Below, one piece after another: positions 35,527 through 47,060 of a stretch of DNA of 64,000 nt. The DNA lies in assembly GCA_026826555.1 (NCBI GenBank), contig JAKSZT010053881.1, forward strand, positions 8,437,021 to 8,501,020. Reading direction: 5' to 3'. The position numbers and the translations under genes were made by a program. Source of the stretch: Tolypeutes matacus. Its lineage: Eukaryota; Chordata; Mammalia; Cingulata; Chlamyphoridae. The notes beneath the pieces are model-generated. The model was not told the DNA's origin and ran no database searches. It was given only the letters and a program-made list of their open reading frames with translations. Every line of letters starts with the position of its first letter. The first letter of the stretch is position 1.

Positions 35527-36550
35527 TAGGTAATATGATTTAAAGTCCAGAAGTGAGAGTCCTCCAACTTCGCTTTTCCTTTTTAAGATGTTTCTGGCTA
35601 TTCGGGACCCTTTACCCTTCCAACTAAATTTGATAATTGTGTTTTCCATTTATTTTTAAAATGCTGGTGAAATTTTTATCGGGATTGCATTGAATCTGTA
35701 TATCAATTTGGATAGAATTGACATCTTAATGATTTTTAGTCTTCCAATCCATGAGCATGGAAAGTTCTTCCAATTTTTTAGGTCTTTTAAAATTTCTTTT
35801 ATCAATGCATTGTTGTTTTCTGAAAGGATGTTGCAGGATGCTCTTCTGGTCTCCTGGAGCCGCCAAATAGGTACTTTAGATAGCTCTGGGTGATTACTAA
35901 CTGCCCTGTAGCATGAGCTCACTCTAGGAGCTCCTTATTCTCCCACCATCTTGTTGGTTGTCCAATAAATACATCATTCTTATAGAAAATAAGTACTCAA
36001 GTAGTGAATAGTTTTCAGTTTTTGAAATAACCCTATACAGTTCTGGAAGAATTGTTTATGACAGTATTTTTAATACATGAGGAATAACAAGTGAAAATAT
36101 TGTGATTATTTAGAGGTTGCTGTTTAAGACTTTTCTTGCTGCATTTCATTTATAAAGTAAATTATCTTGATATGGATGTTCTTATTCAAATCAAACAATT
36201 TATATACAATAAAGAATATTGCCCAAATACCAATCTCAACATATTAAATTATAAATAAAGCAAACCTGTTGAAAGATTTTAAAAAATACTATTATCTGTT
36301 TATATATTTAAAACTACCAGATGTATAACGTAGTTTTTATAAATGAAATATCTGCAACAACAAACTTTCCTTTACATGGGGTGAAAAACTTTTTTTTTCT
36401 TTAAAATTTTTCTATTTGAAGACGTGAAATGCATTTGCACAAAGAGTAAACTAAAGAAAAAGAGCAAGCAGTAGCCTGCAGAAAATAAAATGTAACACTC
36501 TGTTGCTCCAATTACAGAGCTGCAGAATAAGGAGAAAATAAATGCGACAC

Positions 36551-36695
36551 AACGAATACAAACACATTATAACCCTTATATTCAATGCTTCATGTTATCA
36601 ACTCAATTACAAAGAGAACATCAACAAATATAAACACATTATATCCCTTATATTCAGTGCTTCATGTTGTCAACTTCAATTACAAAGAAAACATT
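36551..36695. repeat. Tandem duplication, two units of about 72 bp
   Basis: 36551-36622 and 36623-36695 align along their whole length ('aaacacattata.cccttatattca.tgcttcatgtt.tcaac' and so on), with roughly a tenth of the bases different. Neither unit belongs to a repeat family I know. Confidence 0.85.
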
Positions 36696-36730
36696 AAGAA
36701 TTTGCAGTAAAAAAAAAAAAAAAAAGATAT

Positions 36731-36920
36731 GGGAAGCGGCTGTGGCTCAATCAGTAGGGCTCCCTTTTACCATATGGGAGGCCCCGGGTTCGGTTCCCGA
36801 GGCCTCCTGGTGAAGGCAAGCCCGCCCGCATGGCGTGGTTAGCTGACCCAGCGAGCACAAGCAGCAAGGGGGGGATAAATGAATAAATAAATAAAATCTT
36901 TAAAAAAAAAAAAAAAAAAA
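36731..36920 (+). mobile_element. tRNA-derived SINE, young
   Basis: Same subfamily as 25019 and 57630, with a long A tail. Flanks share AAAAAGATA but sit next to A-runs, so the duplication length is unclear. Confidence 0.9.
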
Positions 36921-37339
36921 AGATAGATATAAAGCTAACTCAACCATACTCATAAATCTGTAAAATTTCCTCAAATATAAAAGGACACATTTAAAAAAAA
37001 ATCAACAATGCTTCTAATAGAACATATTAGCATTCAAATATTTCCACATTTAATACTTTATTCAATATTAAAGGACTTGATTATTAGCACAATGGTGACT
37101 AAGAACTATAGACAAAAAAGAAAATTTATAAATGGAAAGGAGATGATAGGCAGACAGATAAACGTAAACAAATATAACACTTCTGGGAGATATATTTTTT
37201 ACTGTATTTTGTCCCTCTGAAGGGAAATACATATCATTTAGTAGGCACATAAAAATGTTTTTGAAGGTTGAATGAACTAATTTGTCCTGTTTTCTTCATT
37301 TTAGAGATGACAGAATGGAAGTCCAAAGAAGTTATGAAA

Positions 37340-37620
37340 TTCACTCATTCATTCATTCGTGCGTGAATTTACTCAACAAATAATTTCTGATCACCTACTA
37401 TATGCCAAACTCTGAGCTGAGAACTGGAATTCAAGGGTAAATCAAAATCCTTGCGGTACCTAGTCTTTGGAGCTTATACTGTAGCAGGAAGAAACAGACA
37501 TGAATTACACAAGTAAATTACAACTGTGGTTGAGGACCAAAGGCTATGTGGAGCTACAAGGAGATGGAAGAAAAATATGTAAACAGGGAGATCAAGAAGA
37601 GTTTCCCAAGATGAAGCCAT
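37340..37620 (-). mobile_element. L2 LINE 3' part
   Basis: 'ttcactcattcattcattcg', 'tcacctactatatgccaaactctgagctg' and 'ggagcttatactgtagcagg' follow the reverse L2 3' consensus. Confidence 0.7.
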
Positions 37621-37689
37621 ATCAGTAGACATTTGGAAGGCCCATTTATTTCCTGGATCTCCAAGAATGACATACTGGAGCCTGGGAAA

Positions 37690-37900
37690 AGAGGACGAAG
37701 TTTGGAGTTGGACAGCCCCACGTTTGAATTCTATCTCTACTCCTTACTAGTTATGGGATTGAGGGAAAATTATGAAACTGCTCTTAGTCTTAGTTTCCTC
37801 TTCTGGCATGTGGGAATAATTATCCCTACTTCTTTAGCTTATTATCAAGATTTAATGAAATGTTTGTTAAAAGTAAGTGCTCAATAAAAGGTAATTATTC
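37690..37900 (+). mobile_element. MIR SINE
   Basis: 'ttggagttggacagccccacgtttgaattctatctctactccttactagttatggg' through 'agtttcctcttctggcatgtggga' to 'taagtgctcaataaaagg', in consensus order. Confidence 0.75.
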
Positions 37901-38454
37901 ACAAACCTGTGCTAAAGTGTACACTTCTTAATTTTCTAGACAAGTGTTTACTTCTATATCAAACACTCTTTCCTGGATTTGTCTTGCCTTTCCATTGCAT
38001 AAATATAGTGTATAACTTTATAAATATGTGCTGATGAGCCTGCTGTTGCATAATGCAAACGTGTCATGCCCTTCCAAGACCAGGCAAAGAGCTAGGCCAC
38101 AAAGGACTGTGCCTCCCCTCTTGAATTGCCTTGGGTGCCCTTCAGTCATATTAAGAGGTAATGATCTGGCCTCTTAAATAGAGGCTAGAAATAAAAGGTT
38201 ATGCAGCACCATTTACAAGTATCTAAAATATATATATTTTGCAGATCTGATCCAGACTTTATCCAAAGAAAGACTTAGGGCTGTTAGTACATCAGTCTGG
38301 AAAGGAAAGAATAAATACTGTTAATGATATTTTAAAGTAATATATTCTAAATGTGCTAAGAACCCCTATAAAGGGTACTATATTAGAAATTATCAACAAA
38401 ACCATTTGAGTAATTTGCTAATCATCATTGACCCATTAACAAAATTTAGCATAT

Positions 38455-38566
38455 CTTTATTTTTATTTATTTATTTATTTTTCTTTTAGGAGGTACAGGG
38501 AATTGAACCCTGGCCCTTGTACATGGGAAGCAGGCCCTCAGCCACTGAGCTACACCTGCTCCCTGG
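38455..38566 (-). mobile_element. tRNA-derived SINE, short monomer
   Basis: On the minus strand: 'caggtgtagctcagtggctgag', 'ggttcaattccctgtacctcc', then an A-rich (AAAT)n tail. It closely resembles the short SINE at 8331. Confidence 0.85.
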
Positions 38567-38904
38567 GGTCTCTTTAATGTCCCAGGAAATTGCTCATCTT
38601 CCCCTCAACCATGCTCCTTCTACTCTAGCCCATCAAATGGCACTATTTGAGTACTTTCCTGACTCCTCCTCTCCACAACTCCTACATCTAATCAGTGATC
38701 AAAGCCTGGAGAAAACAAAATCTATTAAATATGCCTTAATTCCAGCCCTTCTTCTTAATTCCATTTTAGTCTTTCAAAATCTTTAACAAGGAATAGTCGC
38801 CCAATTACTAATCTTGCCCCATTCTAGTCTAGCTAGATTACCTCACCCAGCTTGCTGAGTAATCTAACAAGAAAATGCAGTCACAGAATGTGGAGGTAGA
38901 TCAG

Positions 38905-39772
38905 CCCCTGTCCCCCACTTATCCCCTAATCCCTGGAACCTCTGGATATATTACACTACATGGCAAAGCCATTAAGATTATAGATATTAACAGAGGGAGA
39001 TTATTTTGAAATATCTAAGTGAACCCAATATAGTCACATAAAATGGAGAACTTTCTCTGGCTGAAGTCAGACAGATGAGGTGGAAGAGGAAAAGAGAAAT
39101 GCAAAAGAAGTCAGAGAGATTCCAAGCAAGAGAAGGATTCAAGAAGGATTACTGGTCTGAGATGTAGTGGCCAATGCATCTAGCAGCCAGCCAACAAATT
39201 GCAGCCAGTCCTACAATTGCAAGGAACTGGGTTCTGCCAAAACCCCGAAAGAGTGTGCAAATAGATTCTTCCCCAAAGCTTCCATTAAGAACCACAATCC
39301 TTTTGACAACTTTATTTTTAGTCTGGTGATACTCATGTTGGATTTCTAACCTACAGGTATTGTTTTAAGCAACTAAGTTTGTAGCAATGTTTTTTTTTGC
39401 TCATTGTCTGTTTTTTCCTAAGGAGGAACTGGGAACTGAACCTGGGACCTCCCATGTGGGAGGTGGGCATTCAACCGCTTGAGCCACATCTCTTCCCTGC
39501 TTGTTTGTTTTTGCTTGCTGTCTGCTCATTGTTTGCTCATTGTCTTGCTCATTGTTTTTCCTCATTGTCTGTTTTTTTTCCCACATTGTCTGCCTGTTGT
39601 TTTTGCTTGCTGTCTGCTTACTGTCTGCTTATTGTTTGTTTGTCTTTTTTTGGAGGCACTGGGAACCAAATCTGGGACCTCCCATTTGGGAGGTGGGCAC
39701 TCAACTGCTTGAGCCACATCTGCTCCCCCTTGTAACAATTTTTTATGGCAATAATAGAAAACTAATATACAA
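38905..39772 (+). mobile_element. MaLR (MLT1-like) LTR split by a SINE
   Basis: The left part (38905-39395) carries 'aacctctggatatattacactacatggcaaagc' and 'ttgttttaagcaactaagtttgtagcaat'. The right part (39728-39772) has 'cttgtaacaa...ggcaataatagaaaactaatata', the LTR end. The gap is the SINE at 39396-39727. Confidence 0.65.
39396..39727 (-). mobile_element. tRNA-derived SINE with two heads and repetitive linker
   Basis: Two heads on the minus strand lie near 39725-39650 and 39495-39420. The linker is a run of short 'gcaatgagcaaacaatgagcag'-like repeats ('TTGTCTGCT' on the plus strand). The heads are nearly alike, which could be nested insertion or head duplication. Confidence 0.8.
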
Positions 39773-40103
39773 GCTTTCATAGTTTAAGATTAACCAAAGT
39801 CTCCAATCACACAAAGGATAAAATCTAAGTTCCTTAGAACAGTATAAAAATCTCTTCATTCTCTGTTCCCAACCTACCCAACTATCTTGCTCTCCCGACA
39901 TTACCTTCTTTCTTTCTCTCCCTCCCCCACTCTTGTCTTCCTTACACCCCATTTCTCAGAATACATGCTGTTCTCTCAGCTTCTCAGCGTGTCAACCTGG
40001 CAGACTTCAGCTCCTTATTCACATCCTGACCCAAAGGCTACCTCCTATATGAAGACTTCACTGACTCTCCCAGGCAGTTTCTCTTTTATTCACTCAATAA
40101 ATA

Positions 40104-40595
40104 AATATATATATTTAAGATTTATTTATTTATTCCGCCCCCCCCATTGTTTTTGTGCCCACTGTCTGCTCTCTGTATCCATTCGCTGTGTGTTCTTTTG
40201 TTTCTGCTTGTCTTCTCTTTTAGGCAGCACCGGGAACTGATCTTGGGACCTTCTGGAGTGGGAGAGAGGCGCTCAATCTCTTGCACCACCTCAGCTCTCT
40301 GATCTGCTGCATCTCTTATTGTTTCTCCTCTGTATCTCTTTTTGTTGTGTCATCTGGCTGCGTCAGCTCTCCACTTGGGCCAGCACTCCTTGGGGGCCAG
40401 AACTCCCGCATGGGCCAGCACTCTTATGCAGCCCAGCACTCCGCATGGACCAGTACTCTGCATGTGCCAGCTCTCCACTTGGGCCAGCTCGCGGTACAGG
40501 CCAGCTTGCTTTCACTAGGAGGCCCTGGGAATCGAACCCTGGACCTCCTATATGGTAGACAAGAGCCCAATTGCTTGAGCCACATCTGCTTCCCT
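40104..40595 (-). mobile_element. Dimeric SINE with repeat-rich linker
   Basis: Minus strand: first head at 40595-40515, second at about 40300-40215, tail (AAAT)n at left. The linker at about 40370-40505 is a degenerate tandem array of roughly 21-base 'gggccagcactcc'-type units. CACTCAATAAATA flanks the element at 40091-40103 and 40596-40608. Confidence 0.9.
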
Positions 40596-40608
40596 CACTC
40601 AATAAATA

Positions 40609-41560
40609 TTTATTGAGCACCTACTATGTGCCAAGTACAGTTCTAGGTGCTTTGAACAAGACATTAAAATCCAATCACTCACAAAGCTTATTACATTCTA
40701 GCTGGGGGGTTGTGTGACAGAAAATAAATAAGGAATCAAATACATAATTAAGATGATTTCACACTACAATAAGTGCTGTTAATGGAATGAATATGGTGAG
40801 ATGATAAAGATTATTTTGATGCAGGAAAAATGACTTTAAGTGGGATGGTAAGAAAAAGCTTTGAAAACAGATCTGTAGGATAAAAATGAGTCTGCCATAG
40901 GTGTCCTATGGAAGGGCAGTCCAGAGAGATGAGCCTCAGGTGAAAAGGTCTTGGAGTTTTTCATCTACCAACAAAAGCAAATATGGCAGTGTAGTGGGAG
41001 AGCAGCACTGAGAGGAATTGTGGACCAAGATGAGGTTGGAGAGGTTCATGCAGGGACCAGATCATGCAGGACCTTGTATCCTGTGGAAAGGAGTTTAGAT
41101 TTTATGCTAAATTTAATGGGAAGCCATTGGAAGGTTTTGAGAAAGAACAGTGACCTTGTCTGATTGACATTTTAAAGGTTTCACTCGAACTGCTTTGTGG
41201 GGAATGGACTCTAGAAAAGTAAGCATGGCAGTAGGGAGAACAGCAGTTCAGTGGGAGGAGGCAGAGGTCTGACTGAGGGTAGTGGCAGTGGAGATGGAGC
41301 AAAGCAAACAGACTGGAGAGATATTCTAGAAATGGGATCAAGAGCATTTGCTGATAGAATAGATATGGGAAGAATCAAAGATGACTTTGAGGTTTTAGCT
41401 CAAGCTACTGGTGGATGGTGCCATTTACTAAGATGGGTAATTCATGGGGAGGAAGTTTGGAGTGAATAATCAAGAGCTCTATTTCCAATGTGTTAAGTTT
41501 ATGCCCATTAGGTATCAAAGAGGAAATGTCAACTAGTTTCCTTTATGTGCCTGGAGAGGA
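40609..41560 (-). mobile_element. L2 LINE, long reverse-oriented copy
   Basis: 'gcacctactatgtgccaagtacagttctagg', 'accagatcatgcaggaccttgtatcctgtgg', 'ttttatgctaaatttaatgggaagccattgg' and 'gtggcagtggagatgg' follow the reverse L2 consensus across almost a kilobase. Open frames in it are relics or chance. Confidence 0.85.
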
Positions 41561-41679
41561 AGAGGAGGTCAAGACTGGAAATGTGAAACTGGAAGTCCTA
41601 AGTATGTACATGGTATTTAGGGCTTAGGCTCTCTTTCCTGTGTTCTAACTGTACTTTGTAGAGACCTCCAATTCAGTAG

Positions 41680-41830
41680 TTACCATACTGTATTCCAATT
41701 GTATCTTTGCAGGAGTGTCTTCTCAATAGATTGTAAGTCTTTGAAACAAAAATTGTGTTGTGTCTCTCTTCTCATTTATATATACCTAACGCCTGGTATA
41801 TGGTAGGTACTCAATAAATAGTTGTAGAAA
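41680..41830 (+). mobile_element. L2 LINE 3' end
   Basis: 'atagattgtaagtctttgaaacaaaaattgtgt...tatggtaggtactcaataaatagttg' is the forward L2 3' end. Confidence 0.6.
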
Positions 41831-41837
41831 GAATAAT

Positions 41838-42075
41838 AAAGGCAGCTAACATCTATTGAGTATTTCTATGTGTCAGGCACCATTCTAAACACTTTATATA
41901 TTAACTCATTTAATCCTCACAAGAAACCTCATGAATTAGATATTATCAGCATGCTGATATTCCTATTTTTACAGAAAAGGAAACTGAGGCACAGGAAGGC
42001 AAGTAACTTGCCCAAGAACACATTGGCACTGGAGTCTCATCTCTTAACCATTCAGGTTTAACTGCCTCTCCATGA
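41838..42075 (-). mobile_element. MIR SINE, nearly full length
   Basis: 'agctaacatctattgagtatttctatgtgtcaggcaccattctaaacac', 'ttaactcatttaatcctcacaag' and 'acagaaaaggaaactgaggcacagg' match reverse MIR closely. Confidence 0.85.
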
Positions 42076-42537
42076 ATGTAGCTTTCTTGAATGATATTCA
42101 TTTCACAACATAATCTTTCAGAACAAAATCATGAAAGCATTATGAAATGTATATTGCAATTTTAGAATTCTCACAAATAAGACTGTATCTCCAGAGCTAT
42201 ACTCTGGGAAAATGGCCACTGTGTGGGCCCTACTGGAAGACCTTCTTCCTTGATAATTAAGTTAGCTATCCATGCACAAGTTTGCATTGGGTACTTAGTC
42301 AAAGAACTTCATTCAAGGTGAAGATTCTTGGCTTCAGTCTTACTCTAACTTTCTGGTTAAGTTATTTTTCAATATTTGACCTGGGTATTTTATCATTTAT
42401 TTAAAATAAGCAATTGCTGGAACATATGTATTCAAATCTCAAAAGGGTAAGGCAAAAACCTCGGGAAGGACATAAATAAAGTAGGAACAGTGGAACATGT
42501 GGGTTTTGACCAAATGGTACTGTAATACTTTTGGTTT

Positions 42538-42690
42538 CTGTTTATTGAGCACTTTCTATGGACCAGGCACAATACTCAGTGCTCATTTCATCTTCCACCA
42601 GCCCCTAATTAGGAAAAAGAGAAGTGACTCACTCCAGGTTCATAGTTGTAACTATCAGAGACAGGATAACTCAGTTCTATCTGATTTCAA
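42538..42690 (-). mobile_element. MIR SINE fragment
   Basis: 'tttattgagcactttctatggaccaggcacaatactcag' with a degraded remainder. Confidence 0.55.
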
Positions 42691-43224
42691 AGTCCAAAAT
42701 TTTAATAGTTTTGCTATATGGATTCCCTGTAGGTGCCTCCCCAAATCCTTGCTCTTGTGGGAAGCAGACTTCACTCTTTCACACAACTGCCTTTTCCCTT
42801 TATGCCTTTATTCATACCTGTCAACCCACAGAATGACTTGTCAGCCACAAAAATTACTTTGGAATGTATGGTAGGAAAAGATTGTTATAGACAGGCTGCT
42901 AAAGGAGTGGGGAAGGGATCTGATCTTTTGCTAGTTAGGCAAGGAATTTGCTTACATTTACTTTCTCATCCTTGGAAAGAGATAAAGATCTATTAAGTAT
43001 TCTCATAGGACATATAATGTATTAGATTCTGAAAGGACAGAGCAAAAAACTGTCCTGATTTAGAGTTTACTGTTTAATCAAAGAGAAAAGTAAATAAAAC
43101 CCCAGGGTGATAAGTATTTGTACATGGTACTATTGGAACACAAAAAATGGATTCCTAATCCCGTAAAGAGGTGGCTTCATGGAAGAGCAAACTCTTTTTT
43201 TTTTTTAATACTAATCACAGCATT

Positions 43225-43397
43225 TAAAAAAAAGATTTATTTTATTTATTTATTTCTCCCCGCCCCCTTGTTGTTTGCATTTGCTGTGTCCATTTGTTGT
43301 TCTGGTCTTATCTTTCTAGCAGGCACCAGGAACTGAACCCAGGGACCTCCCATGTGGGAGGGAGGCACTAATCATCTGAGCCACCTCACTCCTGAAG
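43225..43397 (-). mobile_element. tRNA-derived SINE
   Basis: Minus strand: 'ggagtgaggtggctcagatgattag', 'ggtccctgggttcagttcctgg', then a body and a (TAAA)n tail adjoining A-runs. Confidence 0.8.
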
Positions 43398-43440
43398 AGT
43401 AGACTCTTGAGCTGAGCTAATTGAGTGAGTAATTTTGAAA

Positions 43441-43482
43441 ATTTATTTATTTATTTATTTATTTATTTTATTTATTTATTTT
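43441..43482. repeat. (TTTA)n microsatellite
   Basis: About ten TTTA units, just left of a (TA)n and poly-T run at 43581-43627. Confidence 0.9.
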
Positions 43483-43586
43483 TTATTGTGGGTAAAAATA
43501 AAAATTTTCACAATACATACCAATATTTGTAAAATGATATATAAATATATATGCATATATGTGCATTTGCTTACAAAAATGTTATA

Positions 43587-43626
<40 letters not shown>

Positions 43627-43627
43627 T

Positions 43628-46600
43628 AAGAGGTGCTTAACTTACCTAAATATTACACGGAACCTACAGGGATTCCCATCTTCCACACCTCCCACACCTC
43701 CCACCACATCCCACACAAACATCTCCCACAAGTGTAGCCCATCATCCTCAATGGACTTATACATCCTGGGGCCTTGCCATCAACCATAGACCACAGTTCA
43801 CATCGTAGATCACACTCTCTGCCACACAGTTCTGAATGGTGTGTGCTGATTTAAAATGGCCTATATCCGTTGCCACAACAGCACTCAGGACAACCTCCAA
43901 ATCCCAAAGAAACCCCTGTATTTCAACTGCACATCTCCACCCTGCCCCGAAAGTGTCCAGTGGCCACTGGCTCCACCTCACTGTTATAATTTCTTCCATT
44001 GCTACAATCACCATATGTGTACAACAGAATAACATTAAGTCCACTCTAGTCCATAGTTCTTCCCCCAATCCTGAGGGGACTGGGATGGTGATGTCCACTC
44101 CACCTCCAAGTGAGAGAGGGCTTATATCCCGTGGATATGGTGGGTGGGATGATCCTGCCTGCAGATGCAGGCCCTCTCCATTCCCTGGGATGGCCATTGC
44201 CCATCGTTGTCTCCTCGCCAGGTGAGGATGAGTCCATTGAGCTGTAGGGTAGGAGATGCAGCTCCACCGAGATTCCACGCACACCTGGCACATGGGTAGG
44301 CCAGAGGCTCTAGTCTCTGGAAGTATACCTAAAAACTCCAGCAACACATATAGGTTTGAATAGAAGGGACTGATGAACCATGTGCAGGGAGGACTTATTT
44401 GAGTCCAATTCTGTCACTCTCAGGAGCACAGATCCCAAAATAGAGCACTGATAAGGCATCAGTCTCTGGGGCTATCCCCCCTTATATAGGACCTGAGTGT
44501 CTCCAGAGCTCTCAGGAGCCCCTCTGTGTGGGGTGATATGCACTTTGATGTTCTATGAGCTCCTACTGAGGTGTGCGTAAGCGTTACCTCTGGGAGGACC
44601 TCCCGACTCTCTTTGAAGTCTCTTAGCCACTTGAACTCATTTGTCTTTGCCTTTTCCCCCTTTTATTCAAGGTCCTTTTCCAGTTGTGTTGCCAGTTGGC
44701 ACAATCCCTCGTTGCCAGGGAGGCTCAACCCCGGGAGTCATGTCCCACGTTGGGGGGTAGGTAATGCATTCAAATGCTGAGTTTAGCTTAGAGAGAGGCC
44801 ACATTTGAGCAACAAGGAGGCTCTCAGATGGCAACCCTTAGGCACCCCATAACAGTAAGCTAAGTTTCAGTTACAAGAGCAAAGGCTCATAAGGGTAGTC
44901 ATCGATAAAAAGAACTCATCAGTGGGCCATCCTCTTTTGACAGACACTGTCCCTGCACTCAGAGGATGTTGCTGCTCCCTTGGAGAATGTGGCAGAGCTC
45001 TCCAGGCTAGGAATTCAGATACCCTCATTTATTGAGTGATTGTCCACCCACCGTGACCATGCCCCAGCCTTTGATCTTTTGAACAATTTTGTATATCTTT
45101 TATGTATATTCAAATGAACTTACTCCCATGAATCCCCCCTCCCAGACACCCTGCACTAATAATCCCCTGCAGTACCCATTGTAATCCTTCTGTGATCTAA
45201 ATCTTCCATGAACATGTAACCCATAAAATAATAAAATACACTTAATAGGAAAAAGAAACAACAATGAAAGGCTTACATGCAAGAGACAAACATAAGGAAA
45301 CTCAGGAAAAATAAAAAACCAAAGAGACAAACAAACAATCAAACAAAAAACAAAACAAAACAAAATATAATTAGCAGATTGGGACATTCAAAAAAAATGG
45401 GGAAAAAAGCAAAAGAAATGCCTTTTAAAAATTATATATATATATATATATATTCTCTTTTTCCTTTTATCACTGTGTTATCGGATATCCGGTGTGCCAT
45501 GACACCTTCCCCCTCTCAATCCCCAGTGTCTCCCAAATTTTCATTTAATTTTCAAAGAAGTTTTAGGTCACAGCAAAGTCACACACGGAATACCAGAGAC
45601 TCCCAGACACCAAACCACCCCCCGCTTCCCCACCCCATATTAACCACCCCCCCCTTTTTTTGGATGTTAGCATTGTTATAACTGTTATACAGGTAGCAAA
45701 ATATAGCAACTAAACATTGTCAATGATTTACAGTATAGTTTACAATTTAGACGATACAGTTTAATAAGTTTTGATGATATTTACCATGTCCTGTGTCCAT
45801 TACTGTAAGGTAATGAAAAACTTTTCCCATGACCGCTAAATACCCCATTAGATCTTAACTGTTCCTTCCTCCCCCCCCCCCGGGGCATATGACACTCCCC
45901 TGTCTTGACTCATGGAATGTCAAGATTCATAGTTATATGCCCTGGGTATTTGAACCTGCCCTTCATAATCTACCCACCTGTCAATGCTGCACCACCAAAC
46001 CCAGTAATATCACTACCCATCTGTCCTATCCTTCAATATGCAACTATACTCTATCCCTTTACCATAGATTATGTCCATGGTAATGGGTGATGGCTCAAAG
46101 CCTGCTCTTCTCTTTCTCTCCCTTGTTAACCTGTCTTTCAGACAATGGTTCTCAGAGACTGCTCACTTTCCTCAGTTCAAATCAGTGAGGTCATATACTG
46201 TTCATCCTTCAGTGCCTGGCTTGCTTCACTCAACATAAGGTCTTTAAGATTCATCCACGTTATTCCATGTGTTAGCACTTTATTCCTTCTTACAGCTGAG
46301 TAATATTCCATTGTATGTATGTACCACATTTTGCTTATCCATTCGTCTGTTGATGGGCACCGGGGCTAATTCCAACTTTTGGCAATGGTGAACAATGCTG
46401 CTATGAACATTGGTGTGCATATATCTGTTTGTATTTTTGTTTTCAGTTCTTCTGGGTATATACCCAGCAGTGGAATTGCTGGATCATACGGAAGATCTAT
46501 TGCTAGTTTTCTGAGGAACCACCAAACTGTCCTCCACAGTGGCTGGACCATGCCACAGTCCCACCAGCAGTGGATGAGGGTTCCTATTCCTCCACATCCT

Positions 46601-47060
46601 CTCCAACATTTGGTGTCTCCTGTTTTTTTAATAGCTGCCATTCTGATGGGTGTAAGATGGTATCTCATTGTAGTTTTGATTTGCATTTCCCTGATAGCAA
46701 GTGATGTTGAGCATTTTTTCTTGTGCTTTTTAGCCATTTGTATTTCTTCCTTGGAAAAGTGTCTTTTCAGGTCACTTACCCATTTTTTAAATGGGTTGTT
46801 TGTCTTTTTATTTTCAAGGTGTAGGATTTCTTTATATAGCAGGATATTAGGCTCCTATCAGATAAATGGTTGCCAAATATTTTCTCCCATTGGGTAGGCT
46901 GCCTTTTTATTTTCTTAATAACATCCTTTGAGGTGCAGAAGTTTTTAATTTTGATGAGATCCCATTTATCTATTTTTTCTCTTGCTGCTCGTGCTTTGGC
47001 TGTGAAATTCATGAAACCATTTCCTATTACAAGGTCCTGTAGATGCTTCCCTTGAAAATT
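43628..47060 (-). mobile_element. L1 LINE: ORF2 C-terminus plus long 3' region
   Basis: Minus strand: 47060-46240 encodes ORF2 C-terminal wording ('NFTAKARAAREKIDKWDLIKI', 'QPTQWEKIFGNHLS', '[11 protein letters not shown]'-type), then stops. 46240-45650 is 3'-UTR-like text with 'aaacttattaaactgtatcg'. 45640-43628 is a G+C-richer extension I know only as part of the same transcription unit by position. The 5' part is truncated. Confidence 0.75.
43757..44347 (-). CDS. 196-codon open frame in the L1 3' region, function unknown
   Basis: It is the longest open frame in the window, ATG to stop. The product starts MLLEFLGILPETRASGLPMC and has no signal peptide, membrane helix or motif I recognise. 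Its Trp, Gly, Cys and Pro content is ordinary for G+C-rich random frames, and a 129-codon frame lies on the opposite strand. It sits downstream of L1 ORF2 and is most likely incidental, but its length in a decayed element deserves a check. Confidence 0.2.
   Translation of the reverse strand: MLLEFLGILPETRASGLPMCQVCVESRWSCISYPTAQWTHPHLARRQRWAMAIPGNGEGLHLQAGSSHPPYPRDISPLSLGGGVDITIPVPSGLGEELWTRVDLMLFCCTHMVIVAMEEIITVRWSQWPLDTFGAGWRCAVEIQGFLWDLEVVLSAVVATDIGHFKSAHTIQNCVAESVIYDVNCGLWLMARPQDV

Larger units (their letters stand above)
33863..35958 (-). mobile_element. L1 LINE with 5' end and 3' UTR but large internal deletion
   Basis: Reading the minus strand: 35958-35826 is L1 5'-UTR-like text with 'CAAGATGGTGGGAGAATAAGG'-type start, 35825-34750 is ORF2 C-terminal ('ALIKEILKDLKNWKNF', 'IYRFNAIPIKI'), and 34750-33863 is 3' UTR interrupted by a SINE. 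ORF1 and most of ORF2 are absent. A second SINE (35125-35526) sits in ORF2. Confidence 0.75.

Noticed and set aside
39396..39727. Regularly spaced short repeats that could suggest a CRISPR-like array
   Set aside because: The spacing is irregular, units are degenerate TTG/CTGC text, and they form a SINE linker in a mammalian genome.
46379..46897. 172-codon plus-strand open frame
   Set aside because: It is antisense to the L1 ORF2 C-terminal region.
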